Shown here piece by piece: positions 35,986-50,141 of a stretch of 64,000 nt of DNA. The stretch covers positions 186,401 through 250,400 of the forward strand of contig BAFH01000003.1 in assembly GCA_000296795.1 (NCBI GenBank), given 5' to 3'. The notes below the pieces were generated by a model. It had not been told where the DNA came from, ran no database searches, and saw only the letters and a list, made by a program, of their open reading frames with translations. Source of the stretch: Candidatus Jettenia caeni (GTDB taxonomy: Bacteria; Planctomycetota; Brocadiia; Brocadiales; Brocadiaceae). Position 1 is the stretch's first letter, and each line of letters begins with the position of its first letter. The translations under genes and the position numbers were made by a program.

Positions 35986-36286
35986 ATATCCTCCTTCCTT
36001 TGCTTTTTCATTATAATTTTAATGCGAGAATAATGGAAATGAAATACAGCGAGTTAGAAGCAACCCAGGAAGAGTAAAATTTGCAAAACAATACTACCTT
36101 AGTAGTCAAAAATTTCTTGGATTACATCCAAAGGATCGTTAAAATTAAGAACCTTACATCTTATTCTTAAACATTGTAAGCCCTTTAAATCTCTTTAGCA
36201 AAGAGAAAGATTTTTTTGGCTATCTGATATGATGTTTTTCGAAGAACTGAGTGGTTGGATATTGTGAATATTTATAGAGCTCTATT
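35986..36286. other. Intergenic region, nothing recognised
   Basis: About 300 AT-rich bases between divergent genes. They presumably contain the promoters of both, but I see no consensus pair, repeat or RNA that I can support. Confidence 0.3.
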
Positions 36287-37645
36287 ATGGTAAATTCTCC
36301 TGATTTTATTTATAAGGATCAGCAATACAAGACTGTCTTTTTTGAGACCTTTGGATGTCAGATGAATAAGCTCGATGCGGAGCTTTCGTTAGGTTTGTTA
36401 CAGGAAGAGGGTTATAGAATTGTCGATAACGTAAACGAAGCCGACGTTATTTTGTTCAATACCTGTAGCGTGCGTCAGCATGCAGAAGATAAGGTATATT
36501 CACATCTGGGATCTCTCAAAACACTGAAGAAAAGGCATCCCGATGTTATCGTGGGCGTCCTTGGATGTATGGCACAAAAAGATGGCGAGGCTATATTTAA
36601 GCGTATGCCACATGTAGATCTGGTTTGTGGGACACGGATGTTTTCACGGTTGCCCGAATTAATTTTGAAGATCAGGAGTCATGGGTCACATGTTCTTGCT
36701 ATAGACGAAGACCATATTGTTAACGTAAAGAGGGCGGTAACCTATCGGCCAAATATTCATCAGGCATTCGTTACCGTTATGCGGGGCTGTGATAATTTTT
36801 GCTCCTATTGTATCGTACCTTATGTACGCGGTCGAGAGGTTAGCCGAACAATCACCGACATAAAAGAAGAAGTTCAGGCGCTTATCGCAAATGGTTGCAA
36901 GGAGATTACTCTTCTTGGACAGAATATAAATTCGTATGGAAAAGGTTTACAAGGAGCTATTACTCTTGGAGATTTGCTGTCCGAACTAAACGACCTGGGC
37001 GGACTTGATAGAATCAAATTTGTAACCTCTCACCCGGCAGATATGTCACGGGATATTATCCGTACTATAAGCCGCTTAGAAAAGGTTTGTGAGCATCTGC
37101 ATATGCCTGCCCAGTCAGGCTCAGATCAAATTCTCAAAAGAATGCGCCGTGGATATACCTCAACGTATTATCGGGAATTGATTCAGTTTGCAAAAGAACT
37201 TATTCCTCATCTTACTGTGGCCAGTGATTTTATAGTAGGATTTCCGGGTGAAACGGAAAAAGATTTCCAGGAAACTGTAAAGCTAATGGAAGATATGCGT
37301 TTCCAGAACTGTTTTATATTCAAATACTCACCTCGTACCGGAACGAAGGCAGCCGAGCTTGAAGATGATGTACCGGACGAGATCAAAAGGGCAAGAAATA
37401 TAAGATTGTTGGAATTGCAAAAGTGTATCAGCCTGGAAGAGAATAAAAAGATAATCGGCAAGAACGTACAGGTACTTGTTGAAGGTGCTAGTAAATCAGA
37501 TCCTAACAGACTGTCAGGCCGAACAAAGCAAAACCACATCGTTGTTTTCAACAGTCCACGGAATCTTGTAGGGAGATTGGTGAATGTAATGATATATGAG
37601 GTAACGGATCTTACCTTATATGGTGAGCTAAAGAATTCACCTTAA
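36287..37645 (+). CDS. miaB: MiaB, tRNA methylthiotransferase
   Basis: This 452-residue enzyme adds the 2-methylthio group to isopentenyl-adenosine 37 in tRNAs. Three parts are visible: the N-terminal UPF0004 domain with its three cluster cysteines (FETFGCQMNKLDAE, NTCSVRQHAEDKVY, LGCMAQKDGE), the radical SAM core with GCDNFCSYCIVPYVRGREVSR near residues 167-187, and the C-terminal TRAM domain (about 390-450). EHLHMPAQSGSDQILKRMRRGYT is the classic MiaB stretch, which separates it from MtaB or RimO. It is monocistronic. Confidence 0.95.
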   Translation: MVNSPDFIYKDQQYKTVFFETFGCQMNKLDAELSLGLLQEEGYRIVDNVNEADVILFNTCSVRQHAEDKVYSHLGSLKTLKKRHPDVIVGVLGCMAQKDGEAIFKRMPHVDLVCGTRMFSRLPELILKIRSHGSHVLAIDEDHIVNVKRAVTYRPNIHQAFVTVMRGCDNFCSYCIVPYVRGREVSRTITDIKEEVQALIANGCKEITLLGQNINSYGKGLQGAITLGDLLSELNDLGGLDRIKFVTSHPADMSRDIIRTISRLEKVCEHLHMPAQSGSDQILKRMRRGYTSTYYRELIQFAKELIPHLTVASDFIVGFPGETEKDFQETVKLMEDMRFQNCFIFKYSPRTGTKAAELEDDVPDEIKRARNIRLLELQKCISLEENKKIIGKNVQVLVEGASKSDPNRLSGRTKQNHIVVFNSPRNLVGRLVNVMIYEVTDLTLYGELKNSP

Positions 37646-37696
37646 GTGTGTTTGCAAGAGGAAATGTATCAATTCTTTCAACAAATGCTATGATAC

Positions 37697-37733
37697 CACA
37701 GAGATACAAAGAAATTCAACCTCTCTGTATCTC
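37697..37733. repeat. Small inverted repeat after miaB
   Basis: CAGAGATACA and its complement TGTATCTCTG are separated by about 17 nt between the convergent miaB and yihY genes. No T-run follows, so it is more like a decayed dispersed repeat than an intrinsic terminator. Confidence 0.45.
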
Positions 37734-37771
37734 TGTAGTTACAATACTTTAAAAGCTATGCCGTATTACGT

Positions 37772-38905
37772 TTATTTCTTAGTAGGTTCTTTCGTTACAC
37801 CAACCTTCCGGCCGTTACGATTGCCGAGAGCCATACCAGCAATAAAGCAGAGAAATCCCAGGGCGTAAGAATCACTACGAGGTTTCTCGGATGACAGTAC
37901 CCCTTCTGCATAGCTTTCTCTACGCTCATGAGCATAAGCCGGGCGTGGAACTTCTCGCCGGCCTGTGGGCCTCGTTTTAACATCTTTGGTGCGAGGTATT
38001 CCCTGTTCAGAGCGCATCTCATCTGTTATGGGTATGGCATGTTCAGCAGGTGCGACGCGCGAGCCGTATTTATTGGCATAAACCTGAGTAAACTCCGCTC
38101 CTAAGAGCAGGATCATGGTAGCGTAATAATTCCAGAGTAATATAATGATAAACGATCCGGCTGCACCGTAAGCCGATGCGGTACTGCTGCGCCCAAGGTA
38201 CAAGCCAATAAGATATTTACCGATAACAAATAGCACTGCAGTCGTTACAGCCCCGATCCAAACATCATTCCAGGCAATTTTAACATCGGGCAGAAGCTTA
38301 AAGATCATTGCGAACAATAGGGTGACAATGGCAAAAGAAATGGCAAGGTTGAGAATTTGGAGAATGTAATCGAGGCCGGGCAATATGCCAATCAGGTACT
38401 CGCCAAAGGCTTCCAATCCTGCTGTCAGAATAAGTGATACCAGGAGTAAAAAACCAGTTCCCAGTACCAAGGTAAGAGAGAGAGATCGCTCACGTACAAT
38501 ACTCATAATACCACGCCCGGGCTTTGGTACAACTTCCCAAATGGTATTTAACGCATCCTGAAGCTGAGCAAATAATTTGCCTGCACCATACATTAACGCT
38601 GCAACACCAACAATGGTTGCAATAAGGCCTGATTTCGGTTTGCTGGCGGCTTCGATCATTGACTGCATGACTTTTGCACCACTCTCGCCGACGAGGCCTT
38701 GCATTTGTTCGACAATTTTACCCTGAGCTGCCTCTTTTCCAAACACAAAACCAATAATAGCTATAGCAATAATTAATAACGGTGCAAGAGAGAAAACGGC
38801 ATAGTATGCCATTGCTGCTGCTAAGCGTGATGCTTTATCCTCACCAAACTCGGAGAATATGGTTTTGATAAATTCAATTACAGATTTTAATTTTGCGAAC
38901 CTCAT
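37772..38905 (-). CDS. YihY/BrkB-family membrane protein
   Basis: This 377-residue protein has six membrane helices and the family signatures RLAAAMAYYAVFSLAPLLIIAIAI (residues about 25-48) and SAYGAAGSFIIILLWNYYATMILLLGAEFTQVYA (about 244-277). The family was once annotated as ribonuclease BN in error; its function remains unknown. A basic, hydrophilic extension of about 60 residues follows the usual C-terminus (AEHAIPITDEMRSEQG ... HERRESYAEG), and then a short hydrophobic segment (ALGFLCFIAGMALG), which could be an additional membrane contact. Confidence 0.88.
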   Translation of the reverse strand: MRFAKLKSVIEFIKTIFSEFGEDKASRLAAAMAYYAVFSLAPLLIIAIAIIGFVFGKEAAQGKIVEQMQGLVGESGAKVMQSMIEAASKPKSGLIATIVGVAALMYGAGKLFAQLQDALNTIWEVVPKPGRGIMSIVRERSLSLTLVLGTGFLLLVSLILTAGLEAFGEYLIGILPGLDYILQILNLAISFAIVTLLFAMIFKLLPDVKIAWNDVWIGAVTTAVLFVIGKYLIGLYLGRSSTASAYGAAGSFIIILLWNYYATMILLLGAEFTQVYANKYGSRVAPAEHAIPITDEMRSEQGIPRTKDVKTRPTGRREVPRPAYAHERRESYAEGVLSSEKPRSDSYALGFLCFIAGMALGNRNGRKVGVTKEPTKK

Positions 38906-39352
38906 AGCTTCGCTCCTTTCATAAAGAGATGATTGGGATAGAATTAATATTCTTGCCTTGTGCTATAGTAAACAACGTACATTAATCCCCTCCCTTAATC
39001 TCCCTTAATACAAGGGAACTTATTTGCTTATAATTAAATATATATACTCTATTATTAGTATAGTTTTGTATTTCAAGTCAATCAAAAATTCAAAATATTC
39101 AAGAAGTTATAAACGTAGTTAAACCATAAAAAAATCATGTTTTATTACCTTTGCTTGCCGGTCCGGTTGATTTTTTTGCGATACGTTCTTATACTTATTC
39201 TCATGGTATTTTTGAAATTTTTTTTACTTTTAGGTAATTTAGATGTTACAGTAAATAATAAAAATTGCATAAGTGATTTGTTATCTCTGCTAAGAATATC
39301 TCTTAACCCTGATATAATGAAAATTTCTCCATAAATATGAGGAGGTTGAATA
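38906..39352. other. Intergenic region between divergent genes
   Basis: About 450 AT-rich bases. A TATAAT at 39313-39318 lies 35 bp before the nfeD start but lacks a good -35. The nfeD gene has a strong GAGGAGG ribosome site. Nothing else is recognisable. Confidence 0.35.
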
Positions 39353-39799
39353 ATGCCTGTTACGGTTTGGTGGATATGGATGGTTTTTGCAGCAATCTTT
39401 ATTATTAGTGAGATATTTACTGCAGGATTTTTTCTTTTATGGTTTGGTATCGGAGCTGTGATAGCAGGTATCCTTGCGGTTCTCGGCATGAGCGAAGGCT
39501 GGCAGTGGGGGGCTTTTATAGGCATTTCGGCAGTACTTTTTATTACCTCACGAAGATTTGCGGAACGATTTACCATACAGCAGCCTTCGGGTGTTGGCGC
39601 TGACCGGTTTCTTGGTGAAAAAGGTATAGTATTGGAAGAAATTGATGCGATAAGAAATACCGGTATTGTCAGGATAAGAAATGAGCATTGGAGGTCGGAT
39701 AGCTATACAAATGAAACTATCCCGGCAGGGAAAAGGGTTGAAGTTGTAAAGGTGGTAGGAACACATCTCGTAGTTAAAACTTTATCAGAGGGAGAATGA
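39353..39799 (+). CDS. NfeD-like membrane protein
   Basis: This 148-residue protein consists of two to three membrane helices (residues about 5-75) and a C-terminal OB-fold domain (about 88-146, [17 protein letters not shown]... [17 protein letters not shown]). Short NfeD proteins are encoded with SPFH/stomatin-type proteins and are thought to work with them in membrane microdomain organisation or quality control. The neighbour is exactly such a gene, 1 bp downstream. A strong GAGGAGGT ribosome site precedes the ATG. Confidence 0.88.
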   Translation: MPVTVWWIWMVFAAIFIISEIFTAGFFLLWFGIGAVIAGILAVLGMSEGWQWGAFIGISAVLFITSRRFAERFTIQQPSGVGADRFLGEKGIVLEEIDAIRNTGIVRIRNEHWRSDSYTNETIPAGKRVEVVKVVGTHLVVKTLSEGE

Positions 39800-39800
39800 G

Positions 39801-40706
39801 ATGATAATACCAAATGAGATACTATTATTTATTATTGCAGCGATTGTAATCTTTGTAATTGCAGCGACAGGAATAAAGATTGTCAGGCCCTGGCAAAGAG
39901 GATTGATAGAGAGAATGGGGAAGTATCAACGCACAGCGAATAGCGGGCTTACCGTGATCGTTCCTTTTTTGGAGAGAATGATAAAGGTTGATATGCGTGA
40001 GCAGGTAGTCGATGTTCCCCCGCAGGGGGTTATTACAAAAGATAATGTTGTCGTTGAGGTAGATGCGGTAATTTATTATATGGTTACTGATCCGGTACAG
40101 GTTACCTATAACGTGGCCAATTATTACATGGCAATAACGAAACTTGCACAAACGAATTTGAGGAATCTCATCGGTGACTTAGCTTTAGACGAATCGCTTA
40201 CTTCACGAGAAATAATAAACACAAAATTACGCGAGATCCTGGATGCGGCTACTGATAAATGGGGCACAAAAGTTACCCGGGTTGAACTTCAGAGAATAGA
40301 GCCGCCGAAAGATGTTACCGAGGCAATGCACCGGCAAATGAAAGCAGAGCGGGAAAGACGGGCAACGATCCTCGAGGCTGAGGGACAAAAGAAATCTGCA
40401 ATCCTTAAGGCCGAAGGACAGGCAGAAGCGATAATGAAAGTTGCCGATGCTGATAAATATCAGAAATTAACGGTGGCAAAGGGAGAAGCAGAGGCAATTC
40501 AGACCGTTTTCAATGCTATTCACAATGGCAGGCCGACAAATGACTTGATTGCGATAAAGTATCTCGAATCTCTTGAAAAGATTGCCGATGGCAAGGCATC
40601 CAAAGTATTTTTACCTTATGAGGCCACGGGGATTCTGGGAAGTATCGCTGGAATCAGTGAGCTTTTAAAGGAAAAACAATCTCCAAAAAAGGATGAAGAA
40701 AAATAA
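39801..40706 (+). CDS. SPFH/Band 7 (stomatin-like) protein
   Basis: This 301-residue protein has one N-terminal membrane segment (residues 6-24) and an SPFH domain (about 25-200): [52 protein letters not shown], and [20 protein letters not shown] coiled-coil rich in Ala/Glu/Lys follows (about 200-255, [31 protein letters not shown]). It should form large membrane-attached rings with the NfeD partner. The pair is transcribed as an operon with 1-bp spacing. Confidence 0.93.
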   Translation: MIIPNEILLFIIAAIVIFVIAATGIKIVRPWQRGLIERMGKYQRTANSGLTVIVPFLERMIKVDMREQVVDVPPQGVITKDNVVVEVDAVIYYMVTDPVQVTYNVANYYMAITKLAQTNLRNLIGDLALDESLTSREIINTKLREILDAATDKWGTKVTRVELQRIEPPKDVTEAMHRQMKAERERRATILEAEGQKKSAILKAEGQAEAIMKVADADKYQKLTVAKGEAEAIQTVFNAIHNGRPTNDLIAIKYLESLEKIADGKASKVFLPYEATGILGSIAGISELLKEKQSPKKDEEK

Positions 40707-40843
40707 ATACCAATGTATAGTCAAAAAATCTATTTTTCGAAAAGTTTTTATAGAATCTCTTGATTTTAAGCCCGATTCTGGCGCTGAAATTTATAATATC
40801 ATAGGTATTTGATTATAATATACATTTGGTTTTATTCAGGTTC

Positions 40844-41914
40844 TCACAACCACTTTTTCTTCTTGAAGTAAATTAACATAGAGACGCCCACGGCAACCAT
40901 TACGAGCAGGATGCTGGGATAGCCCCAGCGCCACTCAAGTTCTGGCATGTATTTAAAATTCATTCCATAGATTCCAGCAATAAAGGTGAGCGGCATAAAT
41001 ACCGTTGCAATCATTGTTAGTACTTTCATCACGGCATTCAGTCTGTTATTGATACTCGAAAGATAAATTTCAAGCATCCCGGAAACCATATCACGGAAAG
41101 TCTCCAGGGTATCAATTGCCTGAATTGTATGATCATAAACATCTTTAAGATATATCGTAGAGGAGTCTTTAATAAGTGGGGATTCTCCTCTTTCTAATTC
41201 ACTTATTACTTCCCTGAGAGGCCAAATAGACCTGCGTAGCAATACCATATCTCCTTTCAGCTTGTATAGTATACGTAAAATTTTAGGCGCCGGATGATCG
41301 ACGAGCTCTTCTTCTAACAATTCTATCCTTTCTGCCAGTATTTCCAGGACGATAAAATAGTTATCAACGATCGCATCTAACAGGGAATAAGCAAGATAAT
41401 CAGCCCCCATTTTTTTTATACGGCTTTTATTCCCTCTTATTCGTTCTCTTACCGGATTAAAAATATCCCCTTCCTTCTCCTGAAAGGAAATAAGAAAGTT
41501 TGATCCTAGCACTAGGCTTACTTGTTCCGCAACTATCTCATTAGTTTTATTATTATAGTAGAACATTTTAAGTACAATATAGATGTATTCGCCGAAATCC
41601 TCCATCTTTGGGCGTTGATCTGTGTTCAGAATATCCTCCATAATAAGGGGATGAATTCCAAAACAATTACCAATTTTTTCCAGAACCTCAATCTGATGAA
41701 TACCATCTATATTTATCCATGCTACAGTAAGTTTATTTTTATCATTGAAAGGGAAACATTCTTCAATTGTTTTCACTTCTTTTCCCAGGAAGTGAGTATC
41801 ATCATAATCTACGATGGTAATCTTTGCTTTTTCTGCCTTCCGTTCCCCGACATGGATGAGAGTGCCGGGAGGGAGGCCAGCTTTTTTTGACCTTTTTTTA
41901 ATCAGTTTTGCCAT
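40844..41914 (-). CDS. corA: CorA-type Mg2+/Co2+ channel
   Basis: This 356-residue protein has the large cytoplasmic CorA domain (residues about 40-290) and two C-terminal membrane helices. The diagnostic pore-mouth motif YGMN lies near residue 315 in GIYGMNFKYMPELEWRWGYP, and the loop PELEW between the helices fits CorA. Length is standard. It forms a pentameric divalent-cation channel in the inner membrane. It is divergently oriented to the rRNA operon. Confidence 0.93.
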   Translation of the reverse strand: MAKLIKKRSKKAGLPPGTLIHVGERKAEKAKITIVDYDDTHFLGKEVKTIEECFPFNDKNKLTVAWINIDGIHQIEVLEKIGNCFGIHPLIMEDILNTDQRPKMEDFGEYIYIVLKMFYYNNKTNEIVAEQVSLVLGSNFLISFQEKEGDIFNPVRERIRGNKSRIKKMGADYLAYSLLDAIVDNYFIVLEILAERIELLEEELVDHPAPKILRILYKLKGDMVLLRRSIWPLREVISELERGESPLIKDSSTIYLKDVYDHTIQAIDTLETFRDMVSGMLEIYLSSINNRLNAVMKVLTMIATVFMPLTFIAGIYGMNFKYMPELEWRWGYPSILLVMVAVGVSMLIYFKKKKWL

Positions 41915-42164
41915 AGTGAATTTTCTCTATTTGATGACCAAAATAGTTTGGATAAATCTTTATTTATCATCTTGAAGATGCAAAAAAGACAAGATTCAGA
42001 TTACCCCAAAGCTCTTTCTCTTGTCAAGGAATATTGAGATAAAGAGACGAATTGATTACCTGATGGGAAAAAGTGAACTTCAGAAATTTATTAGTAAGTA
42101 CAACTCAATAAAAATCTTAAATAGTAATTTAGGAGACAGGTGATAAAAATTTTTTTTCTTTTCC
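41915..42164. other. Upstream region of the rRNA operon
   Basis: About 250 AT-rich bases between corA and the first rRNA promoter. A-tract-rich sequence near 42140-42160 could act as an UP-like element. No gene is visible. Confidence 0.35.
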
Positions 42165-42192
42165 TTGACTATTAAAAAATTCAATATATAAT
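42165..42192 (+). promoter_or_regulatory. rRNA promoter P1
   Basis: TTGACT at 42165-42170, 16-bp spacer, TATAAT at 42187-42192. The spacer (ATTAAAAAATTCAATA) is nearly the same as in P2 and P3. Confidence 0.75.
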
Positions 42193-42325
42193 TAATCGCT
42201 TTTCCGGGTGTGTAGAAGATCGACTACTAGAGAGGAATTTAAAGAGCTCTATAGTTTGCCATGTGTTTTGGATCTTCTGTAATACAATACCTTAATTTAA
42301 AGATATAAAAAAATATTTTTTCCTC

Positions 42326-42353
42326 TTGATTTTTAAAAAATTTAATATATAAT
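42326..42353 (+). promoter_or_regulatory. rRNA promoter P2
   Basis: TTGATT at 42326-42331, 16-bp spacer, TATAAT at 42348-42353. It is a near copy of P1, 161 bp downstream. Confidence 0.72.
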
Positions 42354-42393
42354 ATTGAGCTTTGTTGATTTGTAAAAAAGTTATCGCAAGGCC

Positions 42394-42421
42394 TTGAATA
42401 TTAAAAAATTTGTTGTATAAT
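42394..42421 (+). promoter_or_regulatory. rRNA promoter P3
   Basis: TTGAAT at 42394-42399, 16-bp spacer, TATAAT at 42416-42421. It starts transcription about 130 nt before the mature 16S. Confidence 0.72.
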
Positions 42422-42453
42422 AACGAGACTTTGTAAGCAACTAGTTCTTTGGC

Positions 42454-42495
42454 AACATAAGAAGTCATAAGCGTGCGAGAAGTGAGTTGAATTGA
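42454..42495 (+). other. 16S processing stem, 5' arm
   Basis: Three blocks here, AACATAAGAAG, GCGTGCGAG and TTGAATTGA, are each complementary to blocks at 44168-44206 after the 16S (CTTCTTATGTT, CTCGCACGC, TCAATTCA) in mirrored order. They would form the long stem cut by RNase III to release pre-16S. Confidence 0.75.
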
Positions 42496-42560
42496 GTCGA
42501 GGAGTAAGCTAAGAGAGAGCTAGGCGAGAGCTTAGCGCTTTATATTCTATGTAATAATAG

Positions 42561-44157
<1,597 letters not shown>

Positions 44158-44167
44158 TAAAAAGAAC

Positions 44168-44206
44168 TGATTCAATTCAGCTCGCACGCGGAAGGCTTCT
44201 TATGTT
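44168..44206 (+). other. 16S processing stem, 3' arm
   Basis: Complementary to 42454-42495 in three blocks. It lies between 16S and tRNA-Ile and completes the pre-16S processing helix. Confidence 0.75.
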
Positions 44207-44298
44207 ATTTTATAAAAATACGTTTTCATTATCAGAGCTAAGGCAAGCAGTGATAGGAGTAAGGGAAGGTGCAGGCCCAAAGATATTGATACCATTTT

Positions 44299-44376
44299 GG
44301 GCCTATAGCTCAGTTGGTTTAGAGCATTCCCCTGATAAGGGAAAGGTCAGTGGTTCGAATCCACTTAGGCCCACCA
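44299..44376 (+). tRNA. tRNA-Ile (GAT)
   Basis: 78 nt including an encoded CCA. The anticodon stem-loop CCCCTGATAAGGG gives anticodon GAT, the T arm is GGTTCGAATCC, and the acceptor stem GGGCCTA pairs with TAGGCCC. It sits in the 16S-23S spacer as usual. Confidence 0.97.
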
Positions 44377-44409
44377 CTTCCGATTATGATGTATGGAGTT
44401 TTGGAAGCG

Positions 44410-44485
44410 GGGGATGTAGCTCAATTGGGAGAGCGCTGCCCTTGCAAGGCAGAGGTTGGCGGTTCGATCCCGCTCATCTCCACCA
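44410..44485 (+). tRNA. tRNA-Ala (TGC)
   Basis: 76 nt including an encoded CCA. The anticodon loop is in GCCCTTGCAAGGC, the T arm is GGTTCGATCCC, and the acceptor GGGGATG pairs with CATCTCC (one G-U). It has the G-U pair in the acceptor stem typical of alanine tRNA recognition in general, though not checked at position 3:70 in detail. Confidence 0.96.
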
Positions 44486-44611
44486 CTTTAAATCGGCATA
44501 AGGATTTAAGGTAATTAAAGAATACGTAAAATACTAAATTTTGTTCTTTGAAAAGTGAATACTTAACGGGTAGCAATTAGATCCTCTTTGGATAAGATGA
44601 TTACAAAAGTT

Positions 44612-47608
<2,997 letters not shown>

Positions 47609-47681
47609 TTTTGATTGCCTTATCCAAAAGTATCTGTTGTTACCGTTAAGATATTCATCTGTTCATCATATGTCCTTTATG

Positions 47682-47792
47682 TTCCGGTGGGCATAGTAAG
47701 AGTGAAACACCCGTTCCCATTCCGAACACGGTAGTTAAGCCTCTTACGCCAATGGTACTGGCGAAAGCCGGGAGAGTAGGTCACTGCCGGAA
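47682..47792 (+). rRNA. rrf: 5S ribosomal RNA
   Basis: About 111 nt. Terminal stem TTCCGGTGG pairs with the 3' CACTGCCGGAA; the internal CCGTTCCCATTCCGAACACGG stretch and the GAGAGTAGG segment are typical. It closes the rRNA operon. Confidence 0.93.
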
Positions 47793-47802
47793 TTACTCAC
47801 TC

Positions 47803-47849
47803 AAAGCCCATCCCCTTAACCTCATCACCTGGATGGGCTTTGCTTTTTT
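47803..47849 (+). terminator. rRNA operon terminator
   Basis: AAAGCCCATCC (47803-47813) pairs with GGATGGGCTTT (47831-47841), followed by GCTTTTTT. Confidence 0.9.
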
Positions 47850-48117
47850 ACTTATTGCACCCTTTTTATGGGAAAATACGTAGAACTTATCTTACCTGTA
47901 TCATCCATTCTTAATGTTCTTCCTTAAACACAGGTTACCTCTATGAAGTTTATTGAGTTACAGCCTTTTGATATCTAATCTTGTGTTCGTCGCTATTTTA
48001 TCCTAGTCTTATAGAATTAATACATGCTTACTAAGATAAAGCTTATAAATCGAGCAATTGATATATTCAGGCTTTTAATAGCCTCTTTATCACGAAAAGA
48101 AATCCGAGTAAAAAATT
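47850..48117. other. Intergenic region, nothing recognised
   Basis: AT-rich spacer between the rRNA terminator and the next gene; no promoter pair or repeat that I can support. Confidence 0.3.
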
Positions 48118-48966
48118 ATGAATATACAAAAAATAGGAATAATAGGCGCTGGAACGATGGGAGGTAGTATAGCCCAAGTAATAGCACAAAGCGGTTATGA
48201 GGTAGTACTTGAAGATATAAAAGAGGAATATGTGAGAGCGGGATTTGCAAAAATAAAAGACAGATTGGAAAAAAAGGTAGGCGCAGGAAAGCTTGAAAGC
48301 AAGGAGAGAGATAGAGCACTTTCAAATATAAAAACCGTTCAAAAATTGGAAGATTGTAAAGATGTGGATCTTATCATTGAGACTGTGACAGAAAAAGAAG
48401 ATGTCAAAAAACAAATTTTTAGGGAATTGGATATCCTGTGCGATGAAGAAGCAATTTTTACTACAAACACCTCGTCTATTTCCATAACAAGACTTGCCAG
48501 TACTACTGGAAGACCTGAACGCTTTGCTGGTATGCGTTTTATGAACCCCGCTTATGGTATGAAACTTATAGAAGTAGTTCGGGGATTGCATACCTCTGAG
48601 GAAACCATCGGTATACTTATAGCTGTTTCTGAGATAATAGGAAAGACACCTGTTGTTGTTCAGGATTTTCCGGGTTTTGTCTCAAACCGTGTACTCATGT
48701 CCATGATAAACGATGCAATTTACTGCCTGCAGGAAGGAGTTACTTCCAGGGAAAATATCGATACCATCATGAGACTCGGGGCAAACCATCCTATGGGGCC
48801 ACTTGAACTTGCGGATTTCATTGGCTTAGATACTTGCCTGATTATACTTGAGATGCTTTATACAGACTTAGGAGGAAGATATCGGCCTTGTCCAATGCTC
48901 AAAAAAATGGTGGCAGGTGGAAAACTTGGGAAGAAAAGCGGGGAAGGATTTTATGAATACAGATAA
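48118..48966 (+). CDS. hbd: 3-hydroxyacyl-CoA dehydrogenase (3-hydroxybutyryl-CoA type)
   Basis: This 282-residue monofunctional enzyme oxidises (S)-3-hydroxyacyl-CoA or reduces acetoacetyl-CoA with NAD(P). The N-terminal Rossmann domain has GIIGAGTMGGSIAQVIA near residues 7-23; TNTSSISITRLA carries the catalytic-region Ser/Asn, and MRFMNPAYGMKLIEVVRG near 139-156 is the family's catalytic-His region, here with Asn-Pro-Ala in place of the usual NPVxxM-type text. The C-terminal helical domain has MGPLELADFIGLDTC. Length is typical of Hbd rather than FadB. Substrate range cannot be told; a role in fatty-acid or butanoyl-CoA chemistry is inference. Confidence 0.87.
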   Translation: MNIQKIGIIGAGTMGGSIAQVIAQSGYEVVLEDIKEEYVRAGFAKIKDRLEKKVGAGKLESKERDRALSNIKTVQKLEDCKDVDLIIETVTEKEDVKKQIFRELDILCDEEAIFTTNTSSISITRLASTTGRPERFAGMRFMNPAYGMKLIEVVRGLHTSEETIGILIAVSEIIGKTPVVVQDFPGFVSNRVLMSMINDAIYCLQEGVTSRENIDTIMRLGANHPMGPLELADFIGLDTCLIILEMLYTDLGGRYRPCPMLKKMVAGGKLGKKSGEGFYEYR

Positions 48967-49099
48967 TACATTATCAAAGAAGCTATGGGAAAATGGGGTT
49001 TCAGAAATTGCCCTAGGCTTGCACACCATCACAATAACAGCTATTCTCTGACATATACTTCGGGCAAAGATACCTAAAATTTTTCATGTACGAAAATAT

Positions 49100-50005
49100 A
49101 TGGATTTTAACCTGAAATTAGAAAAGATAGATACCCTTATTCAATTAGCTATTCAGGAGGATATCGGAACAGGGGATATTACAACAGAGAACCTTATTCC
49201 GGACAATCTCTTTGTAGAGGGAGTATTTATTGCAAAAGAAAATGGAACTATAGCTGGATTGCCGGTTATTGAATACTTTTTTTCGAAACTTGATAAAAAT
49301 GTTCTTTTTAGACATTGGGTTAAGGATGGTATTTCCGTTAATAAAGGTGAAACCATTGCTACGATAAGCGGTAGTGCGAAGACATTGCTTTCTGGTGAGC
49401 GCATAGCTTTGAATTTCCTCCAAAGGCTTTCGGGAATTGCAACACATACGGCACAATTTGTTGAACGTATAAAGCCGCTAAAAACTCCTATCATGGACAC
49501 GAGGAAAACCATCCCTGGCTGGAGATATTTGGAAAAGTATGCAGTTGTAATGGGTGGCGGAGTGAATCATAGGATAGGTCTCTATGATCAGGTGCTTATT
49601 AAAGATAATCATCTTGATATTATGAAAAATAGATTATTCCTTGATCTTTCCACAGACAGCATTATTGAAAGGTCTGTATCTTTAGTACGGCGAAAAGTAA
49701 AACAAGGGATTTTGATTGAAGTAGAGACAAGAACACCAAAAGAGGTGAGAGATGCCCTTGGGGCGCGAGCGGATATAATCTTGTTTGATAATATGAATAT
49801 TGAACAATTGAAAGAGGCAGTAAAGATAGTGAAAGATTGGAAATCTGCCGGAGGTACACATTTGCCCGTTACAGAGGCATCTGGAAATATTACTTTGGAA
49901 ACTGTACACCTTGTGGCTCAAACGGGTGTGGACAGGATCTCTGCTGGCGCGATTACGCATTCAGCAAAGGCAATGGACATTTCACTCGATATGTCTAACT
50001 ACTAA
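49100..50005 (+). CDS. nadC: Nicotinate-nucleotide pyrophosphorylase (carboxylating)
   Basis: This 301-residue quinolinate phosphoribosyltransferase makes nicotinate mononucleotide in de novo NAD synthesis. Motifs are EDIGTGDITTENLIP near residues 20-34, LLSGERIALNFLQRLSGIATHT, MDTRKTIPGWRYLEKYAVVMGGGVNHRIGLYD near 132-163 with the active-site Arg and Lys, LIEVETRT and DIILFDNM. Length is slightly over standard because of an insert near 175-200. It follows the dehydrogenase gene on the same strand by 133 bp. Confidence 0.94.
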   Translation: MDFNLKLEKIDTLIQLAIQEDIGTGDITTENLIPDNLFVEGVFIAKENGTIAGLPVIEYFFSKLDKNVLFRHWVKDGISVNKGETIATISGSAKTLLSGERIALNFLQRLSGIATHTAQFVERIKPLKTPIMDTRKTIPGWRYLEKYAVVMGGGVNHRIGLYDQVLIKDNHLDIMKNRLFLDLSTDSIIERSVSLVRRKVKQGILIEVETRTPKEVRDALGARADIILFDNMNIEQLKEAVKIVKDWKSAGGTHLPVTEASGNITLETVHLVAQTGVDRISAGAITHSAKAMDISLDMSNY

Positions 50006-50141
50006 ATAAAATAAAAGAGATATTTTACGATACTCCGGAGTTTATTTACTTTGGATAAACCGAAGAGCCTTATTGAAGATATTTTTTGTTCTTCAGAATA
50101 AATAAAACCAATAAATAGGTAAATTGCAGTATTGATTTTAG

